A DNA stretch of 64,000 bases, taken from JAKAGZ01 sp963772675. Lineage in GTDB: Bacteria > Bacteroidota > Ignavibacteria > Ignavibacteriales > Ignavibacteriaceae. How positions within the stretch are numbered: the first letter of the stretch is position 1; the number at the start of each line of letters is the position of its first letter. The DNA lies in contig CAVYYF010000009.1 of NCBI GenBank assembly GCA_963772675.1, forward strand, positions 61,100-125,099, written 5' to 3'. Below are positions 1-10,011 of the stretch, piece after piece. Under the pieces are notes generated by a model, which saw nothing but the letters and a program-made list of their open reading frames with translations, ran no database searches and was not told the origin of the DNA. Position numbers and translations under genes: made by a program.

Positions 1-526
1 TATATTGTGGTTGCTAAGAAAGACGTTTATTTTTTTGCTGACTGTACAGTAAATATTAATCCTACTGCAGAGCAGTTAGCTGAAATAGCTATCTCTGCTG
101 CCGATACTGTTAAAGAATTTGATATTGAACCGAAAGTTGCAATGCTTGTCATTCAGCAATTTTGGAAGCTCCGTTTTTCCACAAACAATAAAGGTAAAAA
201 AGGCTGTTGAAATTGCAAAAGCTCAGAGACCGGATATAATGCTTGACGGTGAAATGCAGGCTGATACTGCGGTTGTTCACCAAATTATTGAACAGGATTT
301 TCCGTTCAGTGTTCTGAAATCGAAAGCAAATATATTGATATTCCCTGATCTTGATTCGGGCAACATTGCTTATAAACTAATGGCAAGAATAGGTGAGGCG
401 ACGGTAATTGGCCCGATTTTAATGGGAATGAAAAAACCTATTCACGTTTTGCAGAGAGGTGCATCTGTTGAAGATATCATCAACGTTACGGCTATTGCTG
501 TTGTTGATGCTCATATTAAAAAATAG
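1..526 (+). CDS. maeB: NADP-dependent malic enzyme, C-terminal phosphotransacetylase-like domain (5'-partial, frameshifted)
   Basis: The reading frame runs in from before the window, so only the last part of the gene is present. The visible protein is the phosphate acetyl/butyryl transferase-like domain that closes MaeB-type malic enzymes. The stretch around KPIHVLQRGAS and the ending AIAVVDAHIKK are typical of MaeB rather than of stand-alone Pta. MaeB decarboxylates malate to pyruvate with NADP in the cytoplasm; in this family the C-terminal domain is regulatory. The frame changes near base 148, where one extra g (ctt-g-tca) interrupts an otherwise continuous protein. The N-terminal malic domains are outside the window, so a Pta-only protein is not fully excluded. 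Confidence 0.75.
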
Positions 527-1082
527 TGTATCTGTTCTCGTTTTAAATAAATGATATACCACGAAGCACAGGCCGGCTGGTATATCATATTTTTTATCCA
601 TTCATAATTAATATAAAATTCATTTGATTTTACCGAATATTTTACGGAATTTGAGCAGGATTTCGATACAATTAGATTATATTGAAGTGAAGTGATGATT
701 GCTATTAATGGGGTCGATTTACAAACCATAGGGGCCCTACTTTTATTGTCCGTGCAGTATAATTATGAGTTTATTCCAATAGGAAATATGAGATAAATGT
801 CAGTAACAAATGGGATTGATAAAATACCTGATAACTCAAATAAAATGATTAAAGGGGAATTCAAGATAGGAGTAGTAGGAAAGTAAATCGATCGGATTCC
901 GAGTCAGTATAACTCCCAGCTCAACACACCTTTTCGGTTTGGCGTTTTATAAATTATCGGATTAGTTTTCGCGGTAGGTCAGTGCAAACTACTTAATTAA
1001 TTTGTTTTATGTTATTTCGTTTAAAATAAAAAAATCACCCCGATAAAGCGGGATGATTTTTCTTCGAAATAATTTAAACTGC
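527..1082. other. Intergenic region, no gene seen
   Basis: No supported gene, tRNA or repeat was found in this stretch. Open frames on the minus strand here have no recognisable protein character and overlap the malic enzyme end. The only structured element is the hairpin at 1030-1061, given separately. Confidence 0.5.
1030..1061. terminator. Bidirectional rho-independent terminator
   Basis: Inverted repeat AAAAATCACCCCG / CGGGATGATTTTT with a short loop and one mismatch. The A-run and T-run on either side allow it to work in both directions. It lies 21 bases after the stop of the minus-strand OB-fold gene. Confidence 0.75.
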
Positions 1083-1823
1083 TTAAGACTTTTTATTACC
1101 GCTAATGACTTTTGCTTCTTCTATCATAACAGGGTATTTGTAACCTGCTCCAAAATCTTTATTGATTGAAACTTTACCTTCGAAGACTACAATATCACCC
1201 ATCTTTGCTTCCTGGTTAGTCGTAACAAGTAGATCGTATTGACCATTGCTGCTCGTTCCATCCTGGATGTGTATCCAGTTTCTACCCATAATTCCTGAGT
1301 TTACTTTTACAACTTCACCTCTAATCCTGACGGTCTTTCCACTTAACTCATTCGAATTAGCAAAAATATCCTTAACGGTTTTTCCTCCCGGAAGAGGAGT
1401 TACCTTTTGGTTTATCTCAGGGGACTTATTTATTTCCGGATGTGTGAAAGTTCCGTTCTTATTATTTGGTGATTTTGCTATTCCGTCAACAAAAAGAACT
1501 TTATCAAAAGTTCTGTTGAGTTCTGTGCTGTGAAAGTCCTTCATCTCCATACTTTTTGCAAAGTAAAGAGTCTCACCTTTATTGACGGGCATTTTAGTAA
1601 CAGCTATCCAGTAATCGTTTCCGTTTTCTTCAACTTGCATGTAGGTATAGTTTGAAGTGTTAATAAAGTCTTTGACCTTAACAGTGTGCATTGCTGAAGT
1701 AGATGAATTATTAACCTGTTCCTGTTTCTGAGGCTCGGGTTTATTATTTTTTTGAGTACTGACTGTATAAACAAGAAATGCCACTACCAAAATTGCAAGT
1801 GCTGCATAGATTATCTTTTTCAT
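1083..1823 (-). CDS. Membrane-anchored OB-fold (NrfJ / tRNA_anti-like) protein
   Basis: This protein of 246 residues starts with a hydrophobic segment (residues about 4-22, AALAILVVAFLVYTV), which is a signal anchor. A linker rich in Asn, Gln and Ser follows. The middle part (residues about 45-115) reads as a periplasmic beta domain (NYTYMQVEENGNDYWIAV). The last 90 residues match the OB-fold pattern of NrfJ-like proteins (SGKTVRIRGEVVKVN, then NWIHIQDGTS, then GDIVVFEGKV). In such proteins the OB fold is exported and is not expected to bind DNA; its ligand is unknown. The gene stands alone and ends at a terminator. Family placement is from motif character only. Confidence 0.7.
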   Translation of the reverse strand: MKKIIYAALAILVVAFLVYTVSTQKNNKPEPQKQEQVNNSSTSAMHTVKVKDFINTSNYTYMQVEENGNDYWIAVTKMPVNKGETLYFAKSMEMKDFHSTELNRTFDKVLFVDGIAKSPNNKNGTFTHPEINKSPEINQKVTPLPGGKTVKDIFANSNELSGKTVRIRGEVVKVNSGIMGRNWIHIQDGTSSNGQYDLLVTTNQEAKMGDIVVFEGKVSINKDFGAGYKYPVMIEEAKVISGNKKS

Positions 1824-2105
1824 TCTTATTCGATCCTTTGATGATTTAATTGATTATAAAAAATATTCTTAAAGTTGACAAAAAATATACCATTTAAATT
1901 TGTAGTTCAATAATTTGCAAAACTCTTAAAATTAGGGTTTTTGAGTTAATTATTCTAACGCATAAGAAAAATAAGTACTTAGGTCTCTCATTATTGACAA
2001 ATATAAAATAAAAAGTCCCTAAATATAGCCCTGAATCAAGATATTAATTTGGTATTTTAGTTGCTAAAAATATCAAAAATAACAATATAAATCCTGGGGG
2101 TCGTT

Positions 2106-2246
2106 ATGTCATTTATTATTGGAATAAGAAAAGTAACGGACTGGATAAAATCTTACGATGTTCTTTTGTTCGTTATATTCATCAGTTTTGGTTGGCTTAT
2201 TTGTTGGCTGCTTTTCGTTACATTTGCATTGATATTTGTTCATTAA
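2106..2246 (+). CDS. Small single-pass membrane protein (46 aa), unrecognised
   Basis: This short frame begins MSFIIGIRKVTDWIKSYDVL and is followed by about 26 strongly hydrophobic residues containing Gly, Trp and Cys (FGWLICWLLFVTF), ending in FVH. The layout is an amphipathic, positively charged N-terminus and one membrane helix. A purine-rich CTGGGGG sits 6-11 bases before the ATG, and a strong terminator starts 37 bases after the stop. Together these mark a complete small transcription unit. No family is recognised. It could be a membrane-acting regulatory peptide or a toxin-like peptide, but nothing in the sequence shows which. Confidence 0.55.
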   Translation: MSFIIGIRKVTDWIKSYDVLLFVIFISFGWLICWLLFVTFALIFVH

Positions 2247-2283
2247 AAACCTACTCCAACAGAACTAATCAATTAGCTTAATT

Positions 2284-2330
2284 AAAAAGCTTTACAGTAG
2301 TGATTATAATTCGTTAATGTAAAGCTTTTT
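2284..2330 (+). terminator. Terminator after the 46-aa membrane protein
   Basis: Perfect 13-bp inverted repeat AAAAAGCTTTACA / TGTAAAGCTTTTT at 2284-2296 and 2318-2330 with a 21-base loop. The T-run at the end of the right arm supports termination on the plus strand. Confidence 0.7.
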
Positions 2331-2404
2331 ATCCACTTCGCTATATAAAATATCTATTTGTTTTATTAACTTTGTTGCATAATAGTTTAACAAATGTTCC
2401 AAAT

Positions 2405-3229
2405 ATGAAACAAACCATTCTATTCCTATTTATAGTAGCGATTTTTTCCACGAATGCTGTAGTTGCACAGGGAAAAATTCCGGATGAAATTCATTTAAAA
2501 TATTATGGGACTATAAAAGGTAAGGTTATCAGCATAAAAGAGAATAGTGTAGAGTTCAGGTCAGACAGCACTTATATGTATTATGATTATCCTAAAAAGG
2601 ATGTTGACTTTATTGTTCTCTCATCCGGTGAATGGATAACCTTTAGCAATGAAAGAAGATCAAATGAGGGGGCAGGTTTTAGCTGGGGATACTTGACGCT
2701 ATCCGGTGGGGGATTGATGAACCAAAAACCTTCGGCAGAAGCAGCCCTAAGGAAAAGAGGATATTCCGTTTTAGCTGATCTTAATTATCAACCCGGTGAA
2801 TCATTTTCAACGGGATTACAAATTGGGTATAATGAATTGGATATTAATCATAATGCTTACCTTTCTCAAAATGGTTATTCAGATACAAATTCCACAGTGT
2901 CCGGAGGAACTTCATATCTATTTAGTGTCGGATCTATCAATAGAATTTTCCTCTTTCCCAACTCATCTTTTAAACCGGTAATATCATTTTTTGTAGGGTA
3001 CGGAAATTTACTTATATCGCAGACTGAAATAATTTCAGCTACAGGCAGCAGTGTTGTTTCCGATTTAGCAAAACATGGTTTGCTGGCAGGTGGGGGAATA
3101 TCGTTTTTTATAGAAACAGGTACAAGAAGCGGATTTATTTTAGGCAGCAAGTATAATTGGCTTTTCTACAAGAAAGAAAATTTGCAGTTCGTAAATTTTA
3201 ATATAGGCTATGCAATTCCTATAAATTAA
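2405..3229 (+). CDS. Exported outer-membrane barrel-like protein
   Basis: I place the start at 2405, where MKQTILFLFIVAIFS opens a clear signal peptide ending near VVAQG. An upstream in-frame start would add 11 residues before the signal. After a short N-terminal beta region (residues about 20-75, KGKVISIKENSVEFRSDSTY) the protein alternates polar and hydrophobic residues and ends in aromatic-rich strands (NFNIGYAIPIN). This fits an eight-strand outer-membrane barrel of the kind common in Bacteroidota. No specific family is recognised and no partner gene is adjacent on the same strand. Confidence 0.65.
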   Translation: MKQTILFLFIVAIFSTNAVVAQGKIPDEIHLKYYGTIKGKVISIKENSVEFRSDSTYMYYDYPKKDVDFIVLSSGEWITFSNERRSNEGAGFSWGYLTLSGGGLMNQKPSAEAALRKRGYSVLADLNYQPGESFSTGLQIGYNELDINHNAYLSQNGYSDTNSTVSGGTSYLFSVGSINRIFLFPNSSFKPVISFFVGYGNLLISQTEIISATGSSVVSDLAKHGLLAGGGISFFIETGTRSGFILGSKYNWLFYKKENLQFVNFNIGYAIPIN

Positions 3230-3245
3230 AATTATTTCTCAGATT

Positions 3246-4908
3246 TTATTTAGTAATTTCCCATTCCCAGCATTTACTAATCGCGCCCAGTGGAGTAATA
3301 CTTATATTTTTAATCCTGCTATTATAAGCGACCATTTTATCAATCCAGTAAAGAAAAGTAACAGGTTCATCTTCGTGGAGTATGCTTTGGACTTTTTTAT
3401 AAATCTGGACTTTTTCTTCTTTAGGAATTTTAGTATCGAGCTTTGTTAAAAGCTGGTCAACCTCGCTATTATCATATGCAGAAATATTAAGCGTAGCCTG
3501 ATTAAGATCAGAGTACCAGAAGGGCATAAGATCAATTGGAATGAAAACAGACCACCCGCCAATCCATGCGTTATACTGTTTCGCAAATAGCTTGTTGAGA
3601 AAACTGCTCATTTCCATTTTTTCAATTTGAACATCTACACCTACTGCTTTTAAATTATTTTTAAAAACTGTCATCGCAAATTCGCGCCTCGGATTTCCTG
3701 TAGCCATAAAAAGTTTAAAACTGAATTTATTTCCCATTCTTTTCTAAAATGCCATTACTACTGGAAGGATGCCAACCTTCGCTTGTAAAAATTTCTTTAG
3801 CTTTTTCAGGATTATATTCGTATGGGATTAAAGTAGAATCAAATATGCTTTTAAAAATCGGAGCTATAGGTCCCACTGCTTTTTCCCCGCTATTATTCAA
3901 GTAATTATTTATTACTTCGTCCCGGTTAAGAGCGTAGGTTAAAGCTTTTCTGATATTTGCGTTCCCAAATAACGGATTAGGAACTTTCTTTTTCCCTTTA
4001 GCGTACTTTACCGGGTCGATATTATTCCAACCAATATAATCGTACTCTCTCCCTTTAATAGGGACAATATTAATATTTCCTGTTGCCTTGGTTGCATCAG
4101 CATCATCCGGTTTTACATCTGTAATAAGATCCAGCTCACCATTTTTTAATTGTAGAAGTCTGGAATTGTAATCCGGAACGATCTTAAAAATAATTTCATT
4201 TATACTGCTTTTATGTATCAGGAATGAATTGTCATTAGCTTTCAAGATCACAGCCTGGTTTCTTTGCCAGCTACCTAATTTATAGGCACCGTTAGTAACC
4301 GGATGGAAGTTCACATCTGAATGTTCGATATCTTTTCTTGCTATCTTTTCATAAATATGTTTTGGAAGAATCGGCAGATCTATGCTAAATAAACTTGGTA
4401 CAGCATTCGGCAGAAAATGAATTTTCAATTCATAAGGAGAAACAATCTCGAAAGTTTTCTTTATATCAATATGATTATCTTCTGTAGCATAGAAATTTTT
4501 GAATGTACCCAAAAACCTGCTATCTACTGTAGGATCGGAATAAAGATCAAATGAATAAGCAACGTCCTCAGCTGTCAGGTTTACATTATCTGACCACATT
4601 ACATCATTTCTTATTTTAATTGTGATTGTAGTTGAATCTTTATTCCATTCCCAACTTTTTGCAAGCATCGGCCCGGTTTCTATTTCACCCAGAGTAGAAT
4701 TCCAGCTATGTTGAACTAAGGATAAATATAAAAGGTCAGTTATATAGCCTTCATTTATATTAAAGGCATAAAGCGGGTTAAGCGTTTCAATATCTGAAGA
4801 AATACCGATAATTACTCTGTTAGAGTTTGATGAAGAATTTTTCCCACAATTAAATGTGAATAAAGAGAGTAAGATGAGAATGAGAAACGCTGGCTTGAAA
4901 TATTTCAT
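3246..4908 (-). CDS. Peptide/nickel-type ABC transporter substrate-binding lipoprotein (SBP_bac_5, frameshifted)
   Basis: The start at 4908 gives MKYFKPAFLILILLSLFTFN followed by Cys, a lipoprotein signal. An AAGGGC ribosome site lies just before it. The mature part has the hallmarks of the family 5 solute-binding proteins: GISSDIETLNPLYAFNINEG near the start, TAEDVAYSFDLYSD, VTNGAYKLGSW, IRKALTYALNRDEVI and the late FKNNLKAVGVDVQIEKME. These proteins deliver oligopeptides, dipeptides or nickel to an ABC permease. The frame breaks at a GGG run (3733-3735, minus reading), where one extra g separates ILEKNG from NKFSFKLFMATG. No permease or ATPase genes of this type lie next to it. Confidence 0.8.
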
Positions 4909-5156
4909 TTTGCCCTTCAAATAGTTAGTAGAATAAATTACTGCTTTATTAGAAGAATCCACCTCCCCTATCTGAAAGCAATTCACAAAGAACTAAAGGA
5001 AATTAGCTTTTATATCCAATTTTAGCAAGATGAATAACGCAGCTAATCACAAATAATTAAGATTATATATCCGTTAGGAAGAATATCCTGATGAGCTAAA
5101 AAAATGATTTTAATCTTTCTTAAATAGAAATGCCCAATAGGGTTATTGGAGTAGAG

Positions 5157-5246
5157 CGGAGAGGCCGGGATTCGAACCCGGGATACCCCTTAACAGAGTA
5201 TGACGGTTTAGCAAACCGTTGGTTTCAGCCACTCACCCACCTCTCC
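5157..5246 (-). tRNA. tRNA-Ser (GCT)
   Basis: On the minus strand the sequence begins GGAGAGGTGGGTGAGTGGC and ends CCTCTCC plus G. A 7-bp acceptor stem, T-arm GGTTCGAATCC, long variable arm and anticodon GCT within TTTGCTAAA are all visible. The length of 90 bases and the G discriminator suit serine. CCA is not encoded. Confidence 0.95.
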
Positions 5247-5346
5247 GGATGCTGAAATATTTACATTAATTTTAGAAAGAAAATATAGTTAAAAATATTG
5301 AAGTATAAAAGATTTATATATGGTCAATATTTTAAGAGTAATAAAA

Positions 5347-5377
5347 TAATGACCCCGATTATGCCGGGGCCATTTTA
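5347..5377 (-). terminator. Terminator after the TonB receptor gene
   Basis: GACCCCG / CGGGGCC stem with a short loop, flanked by A/T runs. It lies 12 bases beyond the stop of the minus-strand TonB receptor gene and closes the metal uptake locus. Confidence 0.65.
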
Positions 5378-5388
5378 TATTTACTAAA

Positions 5389-7777
5389 TCAGATATGATA
5401 AGTAAATTTCAATACTACATTTCTTCTTGCCTCAAAACTTGCGCCACTGAAAAATGCACCTTTGATCAGGTGATTGTGATCCAGGATATTTGTAATGTAC
5501 AGCGAAGGTTCCAAAGTTTGTCCACCACCTATGTTGAATGTATAACCTCCTGAGAGATTAAATATCCATGATGGAGTAGTATGCGCTCCCTGATTTAAAT
5601 CAAATAATCCGGTTTTGAACATATAAGAATCGTTTCCATTTGCCAGGCCGGATCCATAAATACCTGTCAGGTTTACGAACCAGTTTTCCGGCTGATAGTT
5701 CAATCCTATTACTGCTGAAAGTCTCTGATCGTGATCTAGATCAAATGGTGCTGTGCCCTGATCGGGTGGTAAAAATCCTCCTGAAACGGGACCTGTGCCG
5801 TATGCATGAATTATGGAAGAATTCAGGAATGCTGAGAAAGGACTGTTCAAATCATTATAAGTTAATGCCAGTTCGATACCGCTTGCTATAACTTTGTTAA
5901 TATTAACATTTACTTTAATTGTGCTTGAACCAAGCGTTTGATCATCAAGTCCGGGGCTCGATTCTTTGTAAAAGCCTGATAACTTTGAAGTCAATCCGTT
6001 TTTCCAATTCCTTATAAAATCTATTTCATAGAGATTATCTTTTTCAGCATAAGTAGGGGAGGAATTGCTACCAAGATCTGAAGCAATTGCACCAAGGTTT
6101 TCAATATTTGTAGGCATAAATAGTCTATCGTAGCTTAATGAAATAGTATTAAACTCATCGATTAGAAAACTTATTTTAACTCTGGGACTCAATTGAGTCT
6201 GATTAGAAGTAGCTGGTGCGTTATTTATATCATATCTAAGTCCGAGATTAAACCTGGTCCACTCAGTTGGATGTACTTCACTTTGTGCAAAAAATCCTAA
6301 GTTGTAACCTGTAAAAGTCAGATGTTGCATTCGGACCATTCCCTCCAGTATTAAAAAATCGGAAATTTTCATTCCCACGTGTATTACTGTAGTCAAAGCC
6401 CAGGGTATATTCAAATCTGTGCGAAAGTCTCTGATCATATTTGGCTCTTATACCGAGTGAAGTGAATGTCCTTTTCTGATCAATCTGGTATGCTGTTGTT
6501 GTATCACTGCCGTAGAATGTAGTATTAGCATCGTTAAGATTAGGAATATATCTTAATCCACCTTCCCTTGCTAAAGCACCAATGAATAGGGAAGTCTCGT
6601 GATCAGGTTCCAAAGATATAGTATGATAATAAGACAGAGTTTGAAATGCATTATAAGAGTTCTGATCATCTGCTGCAAAGCCTTCAAGCGAATCAGAAGG
6701 TACCTGGGTTTGTGTTTTGCTGAAATTAAAATTACCAGTTATATAATCATTTTCGTTTATAAGATAATCTATTTTTCCAAAGGCAAAATAATCGAAACCG
6801 TGATCGTGGAAAAGATTTGGAACAGGTTGATCAATTCTTCTGTCTGTTTCCTGTCTGGATGCAGAAAAGAAATAACCAATCTTACCTGAGTGATTGCTGA
6901 ATGAAATGCTCTGTCCGTTTGAATTTAAAGCTTTGAAGTGTCCTACTCTCTTACCAGCTGATCCATCATTAGTTGTGAAATAGCTACCGAAAAATGATGA
7001 CATATCGAGATGAAACCTTCCGGCTGGAACATGAGTTTGGATATCCATCAATCCTGAAATCTGTCCTCCATATTTGGCAGGGAAACCTCCTGTGTAAAAG
7101 GTGACACGGGAAATAATTTTGGGATCAACAATATCATTTAGTCCACCGAACACACCGAGTGGAATGGGAACTCCGTCTATTAAATAGGTATATTCTCCAT
7201 GCTGTCCTCTAATGTGAACTTCACCGCTTGGTGCTCTTACAGCACCGGCAAGATTTTGCTGTATCAATGTCGTCATTTGAGCTGTCGGTGAAGCATGATA
7301 AGTCTCTCCTTCGAAAACCTGTCTTCCAGTTACTGTTTCGATCGAGGTAGGTAGTTTAGTATTGTTGCTTCCCTGTACAACCACAGTTCCAAGCTCGACA
7401 GATTTCTCAGAGATTTCGACTTTATAATTTGTATGATTTCTATCAATCTTGATTATGTTTATATAGTCCTGGTATCCAAGGTAGTGTGTAATAATTTTGT
7501 AACTTCCTACTGTTACATCCGGGAAAAGAGCCTTACCTGCCGGGTTTGTTATTGAAGCAGTAACTATAGTATGTTCTCTTTCAAGCAAAACATTGACTAG
7601 CTGTAGTGGCTGAGATGTTTTTTTATCGAGAACTGTTACTGTAAAGTGAGTAGTTTCAACTTTATGTTTGTCAGAATCTTTCCCTTCCGCATATAAACTT
7701 GTAAAGCAAGCGAATAGCAAAATAATTATTATCTGAAAAATATATCTTCTGTATAAAATCTGATTTATCTTTCTCAT
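5389..7777 (-). CDS. TonB-dependent outer-membrane receptor (frameshifted)
   Basis: The likely start at 7777 gives a signal peptide (MRKINQILYRR, hydrophobic core IIIILLFACF, end near SLYAEG). A start 15 bases upstream is possible. Domains in order: a carboxypeptidase-regulatory-like beta domain (residues about 40-120, SQPLQLVNVLLER), a plug domain (residues about 130-250, IRGQHGEYTYLIDGVPIP), then a large barrel ending in the aromatic tail VVLKFTYHI. The frame shifts near 6313-6316, where one extra base in a run of four A (plus strand) separates GPNATSD from FTGYNLGFFAQ. It is the last gene of a run that also holds an ABC metal transporter, so uptake of a metal or metal complex across the outer membrane is a reasonable inference. 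Confidence 0.85.
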
Positions 7778-7980
7778 TTCATTTCCTTGCAAAAATATTG
7801 TTATTAAATGTATCTTATTTTAGTTTGAAAGAAATCAATAATAACTAAGCAATCAGCTTAATTGGTGGATCTTTAAAAAATATTTATTAGACAAATACGT
7901 AGATCCATATAAATAGCCTTCGCCTAACAAATACTTTTTAAGATTTGTAATGTCTTAAAACAGGTCGTATTATTATTGAT

Positions 7981-8337
7981 TCAGGAAATAAATAGAGGTG
8001 GAGCGCGGGGAGATTGTAAGCTAAAATCTTCCGAATGGAAAATCCTGACTTTTATTTGAGGTAACGTTGAATCAAGAACTGATAAAGATTGAACATTCTT
8101 CAAAGAAGAATAGTGAAAATTATCTATAGTTTGAAGAAATTGATGAAGAGCACAAACACTAAAATAATCGGTTGTTAAATCAGTATACGGATAGGATCCC
8201 GCGCTTTTTGAATAACTACTTCCATTTTTAAAACTGAAATTGTGGTAGTGGAATATGCTAACTGACAAAAAAATTATGTAAACGAATAAAAATATTCGTG
8301 CAAAACTTTTAACATATTTCTTATTAACAATCTGCAT
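7981..8337 (-). CDS. Small exported His/Cys protein A (118 aa), paralogue of 12207-12563
   Basis: This 118-residue protein has a basic N-terminus, one hydrophobic segment (residues about 12-29) and then conserved potential metal ligands: His30-Tyr-His32, Cys62 with His65 (VCALHQF), His75 (DNFHYSS), and a C-terminal RAPP at about residues 111-114. The same residues at nearly the same positions occur in the protein at 12207-12563, while the spacers differ. The gene starts 6 bases after the permease stop, so it is co-transcribed with the metal ABC transporter. Its layout resembles other small exported metal-linked proteins with a Pro-Pro C-terminal motif (for example DUF2946-like), but I do not recognise the family. 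A periplasmic metal-binding or accessory role is inferred. Confidence 0.7.
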   Translation of the reverse strand: MQIVNKKYVKSFARIFLFVYIIFLSVSIFHYHNFSFKNGSSYSKSAGSYPYTDLTTDYFSVCALHQFLQTIDNFHYSSLKNVQSLSVLDSTLPQIKVRIFHSEDFSLQSPRAPPLFIS

Positions 8338-8343
8338 TAAATG

Positions 8344-9216
8344 TTATCCCTTAATCTTTTTATATAAATAAACAATGAGGAATAACACAAAGGCCGTAAC
8401 TACGGCTGTAGGTCCACTCGAAAAATCATATTTAAACGCCAAGAAAATAGATATAGGCGGAATTATTCCCCCAACGATTACAGCTATTAAAAATACCTGC
8501 CAAACTTTTTTTGATAGTAAAATTCCAATTGAAGATGGAATAATTAAATAGGCGAAAGTAAAAACATCACCTACAAATCTTGTTGTAAGTGAAATTCCCA
8601 TCCCAACTACAATATAAAAGATCAAAAGCCAGAGGCGTGAATTTATTCCGTGGGCACTTGCAGAGTCAGCATCAAATGTGACGAACTTTAACTGTTTCTG
8701 AAAAACAGTAAATATTCCAAATGTAAAAATGAAAATACCAAGTAGTGTATAAAATTGTGATTGTCCGATGAAAAGGATATCGCCTTTAAGAATTGATTCA
8801 ACTTCTGAAACTTCAGCAATCGGGCTTTTTTGGATGAACATAATTCTTAATGCAACTGCTACAACAAAAATAATTCCGAGAATACCATCCTGTGTCAAAA
8901 CTTTTTGCCTGTATGTCTGAGAGAATATTAAAACAACTATTACAGCGAAAACTAGCGAGTAAAAAATCGGTTCGAAATTATGGAAGAAACTATGCTCAGT
9001 AGATCCGAAAATACCACTAATAAATTTTTCCAGATTAATAAAATGCAGGAAAGAGAACGCAACGCCGGCAACAGCGACCTGTGTTAAAGTAGCGCCAAGA
9101 AAAACGACTCTTTGTGAAACAACGAATGTTCCAAGGAAGCCGCAGATCATTCCTGCCAGAATACTACCGAGTATTGCATAAGGAAAAAGTTGAAGTAATT
9201 GATTTACAATGTCCAA
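8344..9216 (-). CDS. Metal ABC transporter permease (ABC-3 family)
   Basis: This 290-residue hydrophobic protein has about eight or nine membrane segments. Typical ABC-3 family features are present: ILGSILAGMICGFLGTFVVS at the start, VVSQRVVFLGATLTQVAVAG around residue 35, and TFAYLIIPSSIGILLSKKV near residue 225. Permeases of this family (ZnuB, MntB, TroC/D types) move zinc or manganese with a cluster A-I binding protein. The start lies 3 bases after the stop of the ATPase gene, and the small His protein begins 6 bases after its stop. The metal cannot be read from the sequence. Confidence 0.9.
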   Translation of the reverse strand: MDIVNQLLQLFPYAILGSILAGMICGFLGTFVVSQRVVFLGATLTQVAVAGVAFSFLHFINLEKFISGIFGSTEHSFFHNFEPIFYSLVFAVIVVLIFSQTYRQKVLTQDGILGIIFVVAVALRIMFIQKSPIAEVSEVESILKGDILFIGQSQFYTLLGIFIFTFGIFTVFQKQLKFVTFDADSASAHGINSRLWLLIFYIVVGMGISLTTRFVGDVFTFAYLIIPSSIGILLSKKVWQVFLIAVIVGGIIPPISIFLAFKYDFSSGPTAVVTAFVLFLIVYLYKKIKG

Positions 9217-9219
9217 TTT

Positions 9220-9969
9220 TTAATTCCTGTGTTTTGAAGTAATTATATATTCGCCGTCTATTTTGTTTACATGAAAATCTGAGGAATAAGTCTTTTGCAG
9301 ATTTTCTGCTGATAGCACCTCTTCAATTGGCCCGGCCTGGAAGAAAGCTTTTTCCATTAGTATTAATCTCTTAACACCGTTAGCTACGTCACTTAGCAAG
9401 TGACTTACGAGAAGTATTGTTAGTTTGTTCTTATCATGTAGTCCTGAGATCAAATCAAGCAGAGAGTAGTGAGAAGGAGTATCCATTCCATTAGTTGGTT
9501 CATCGAGTATTAAAATACTTGGTTCAACAGCAAGAGCCCTAGCGATCAGTGTCCTTTGCCTTTGTCCACCCGATAAGCTATTGTAATTATAACTTTTAAG
9601 ATGATGGATCCCTACATGAGATAAACTTGCATCAACAGCATCTCTGTCTTTTTTTGTTGGTTTACCAAACACTCCCATCAACGAATATCTTCCCATCATA
9701 ACCACATCTTCAACAGTGTAGGGAAGTAGTGGCTGAACAGTATCTCTTTGTGGAACATATCCGAACCTGGGCGAATTTTTTACTATACTTCCGGATAAAG
9801 GTTTAAGATTTCCTAAAAGGGTTCTTAAAAAAGTAGTTTTGCCTGCACCATTGGGTCCAACAATTCCTACAAAGTCGTTTTCATAAATAGAGACTGTAAT
9901 GTTTTCTATTATTTTCTTTTTGCCGTACCCAATTGTTACATCATTAAATTTTATTATTTCTTTTTCCAT
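9220..9969 (-). CDS. Metal ABC transporter ATP-binding protein
   Basis: All ABC ATPase motifs are visible in 249 residues: Walker A GPNGAGKTT (residues 38-46), Q-loop GYVPQRD, signature SLSGGQRQR, Walker B ILILDEPTNGMD and the H-loop VSHLLSD. The sequence between Q-loop and signature (VEDVVMMGRY) is typical of the Mn/Zn/Fe family (ZnuC, MntA types). It energises the permease encoded 3 bases downstream and works with the binding protein encoded 42 bases upstream. Confidence 0.93.
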   Translation of the reverse strand: MEKEIIKFNDVTIGYGKKKIIENITVSIYENDFVGIVGPNGAGKTTFLRTLLGNLKPLSGSIVKNSPRFGYVPQRDTVQPLLPYTVEDVVMMGRYSLMGVFGKPTKKDRDAVDASLSHVGIHHLKSYNYNSLSGGQRQRTLIARALAVEPSILILDEPTNGMDTPSHYSLLDLISGLHDKNKLTILLVSHLLSDVANGVKRLILMEKAFFQAGPIEEVLSAENLQKTYSSDFHVNKIDGEYIITSKHRN

Positions 9970-10011
9970 TATTGAATATCCGTGTTAATCTGCTTTCTAT
10001 CGTAGTATATT

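Noticed and set aside
1..526. Programmed frameshifting in maeB, purD or other genes
   Set aside because: No slippery heptamer plus downstream structure is seen, and the lesions differ in kind and place between genes.
419..729. Minus-strand open frames over the malic enzyme end and the following gap
   Set aside because: They overlap a recognised gene on the other strand, have no ribosome site and no protein character.
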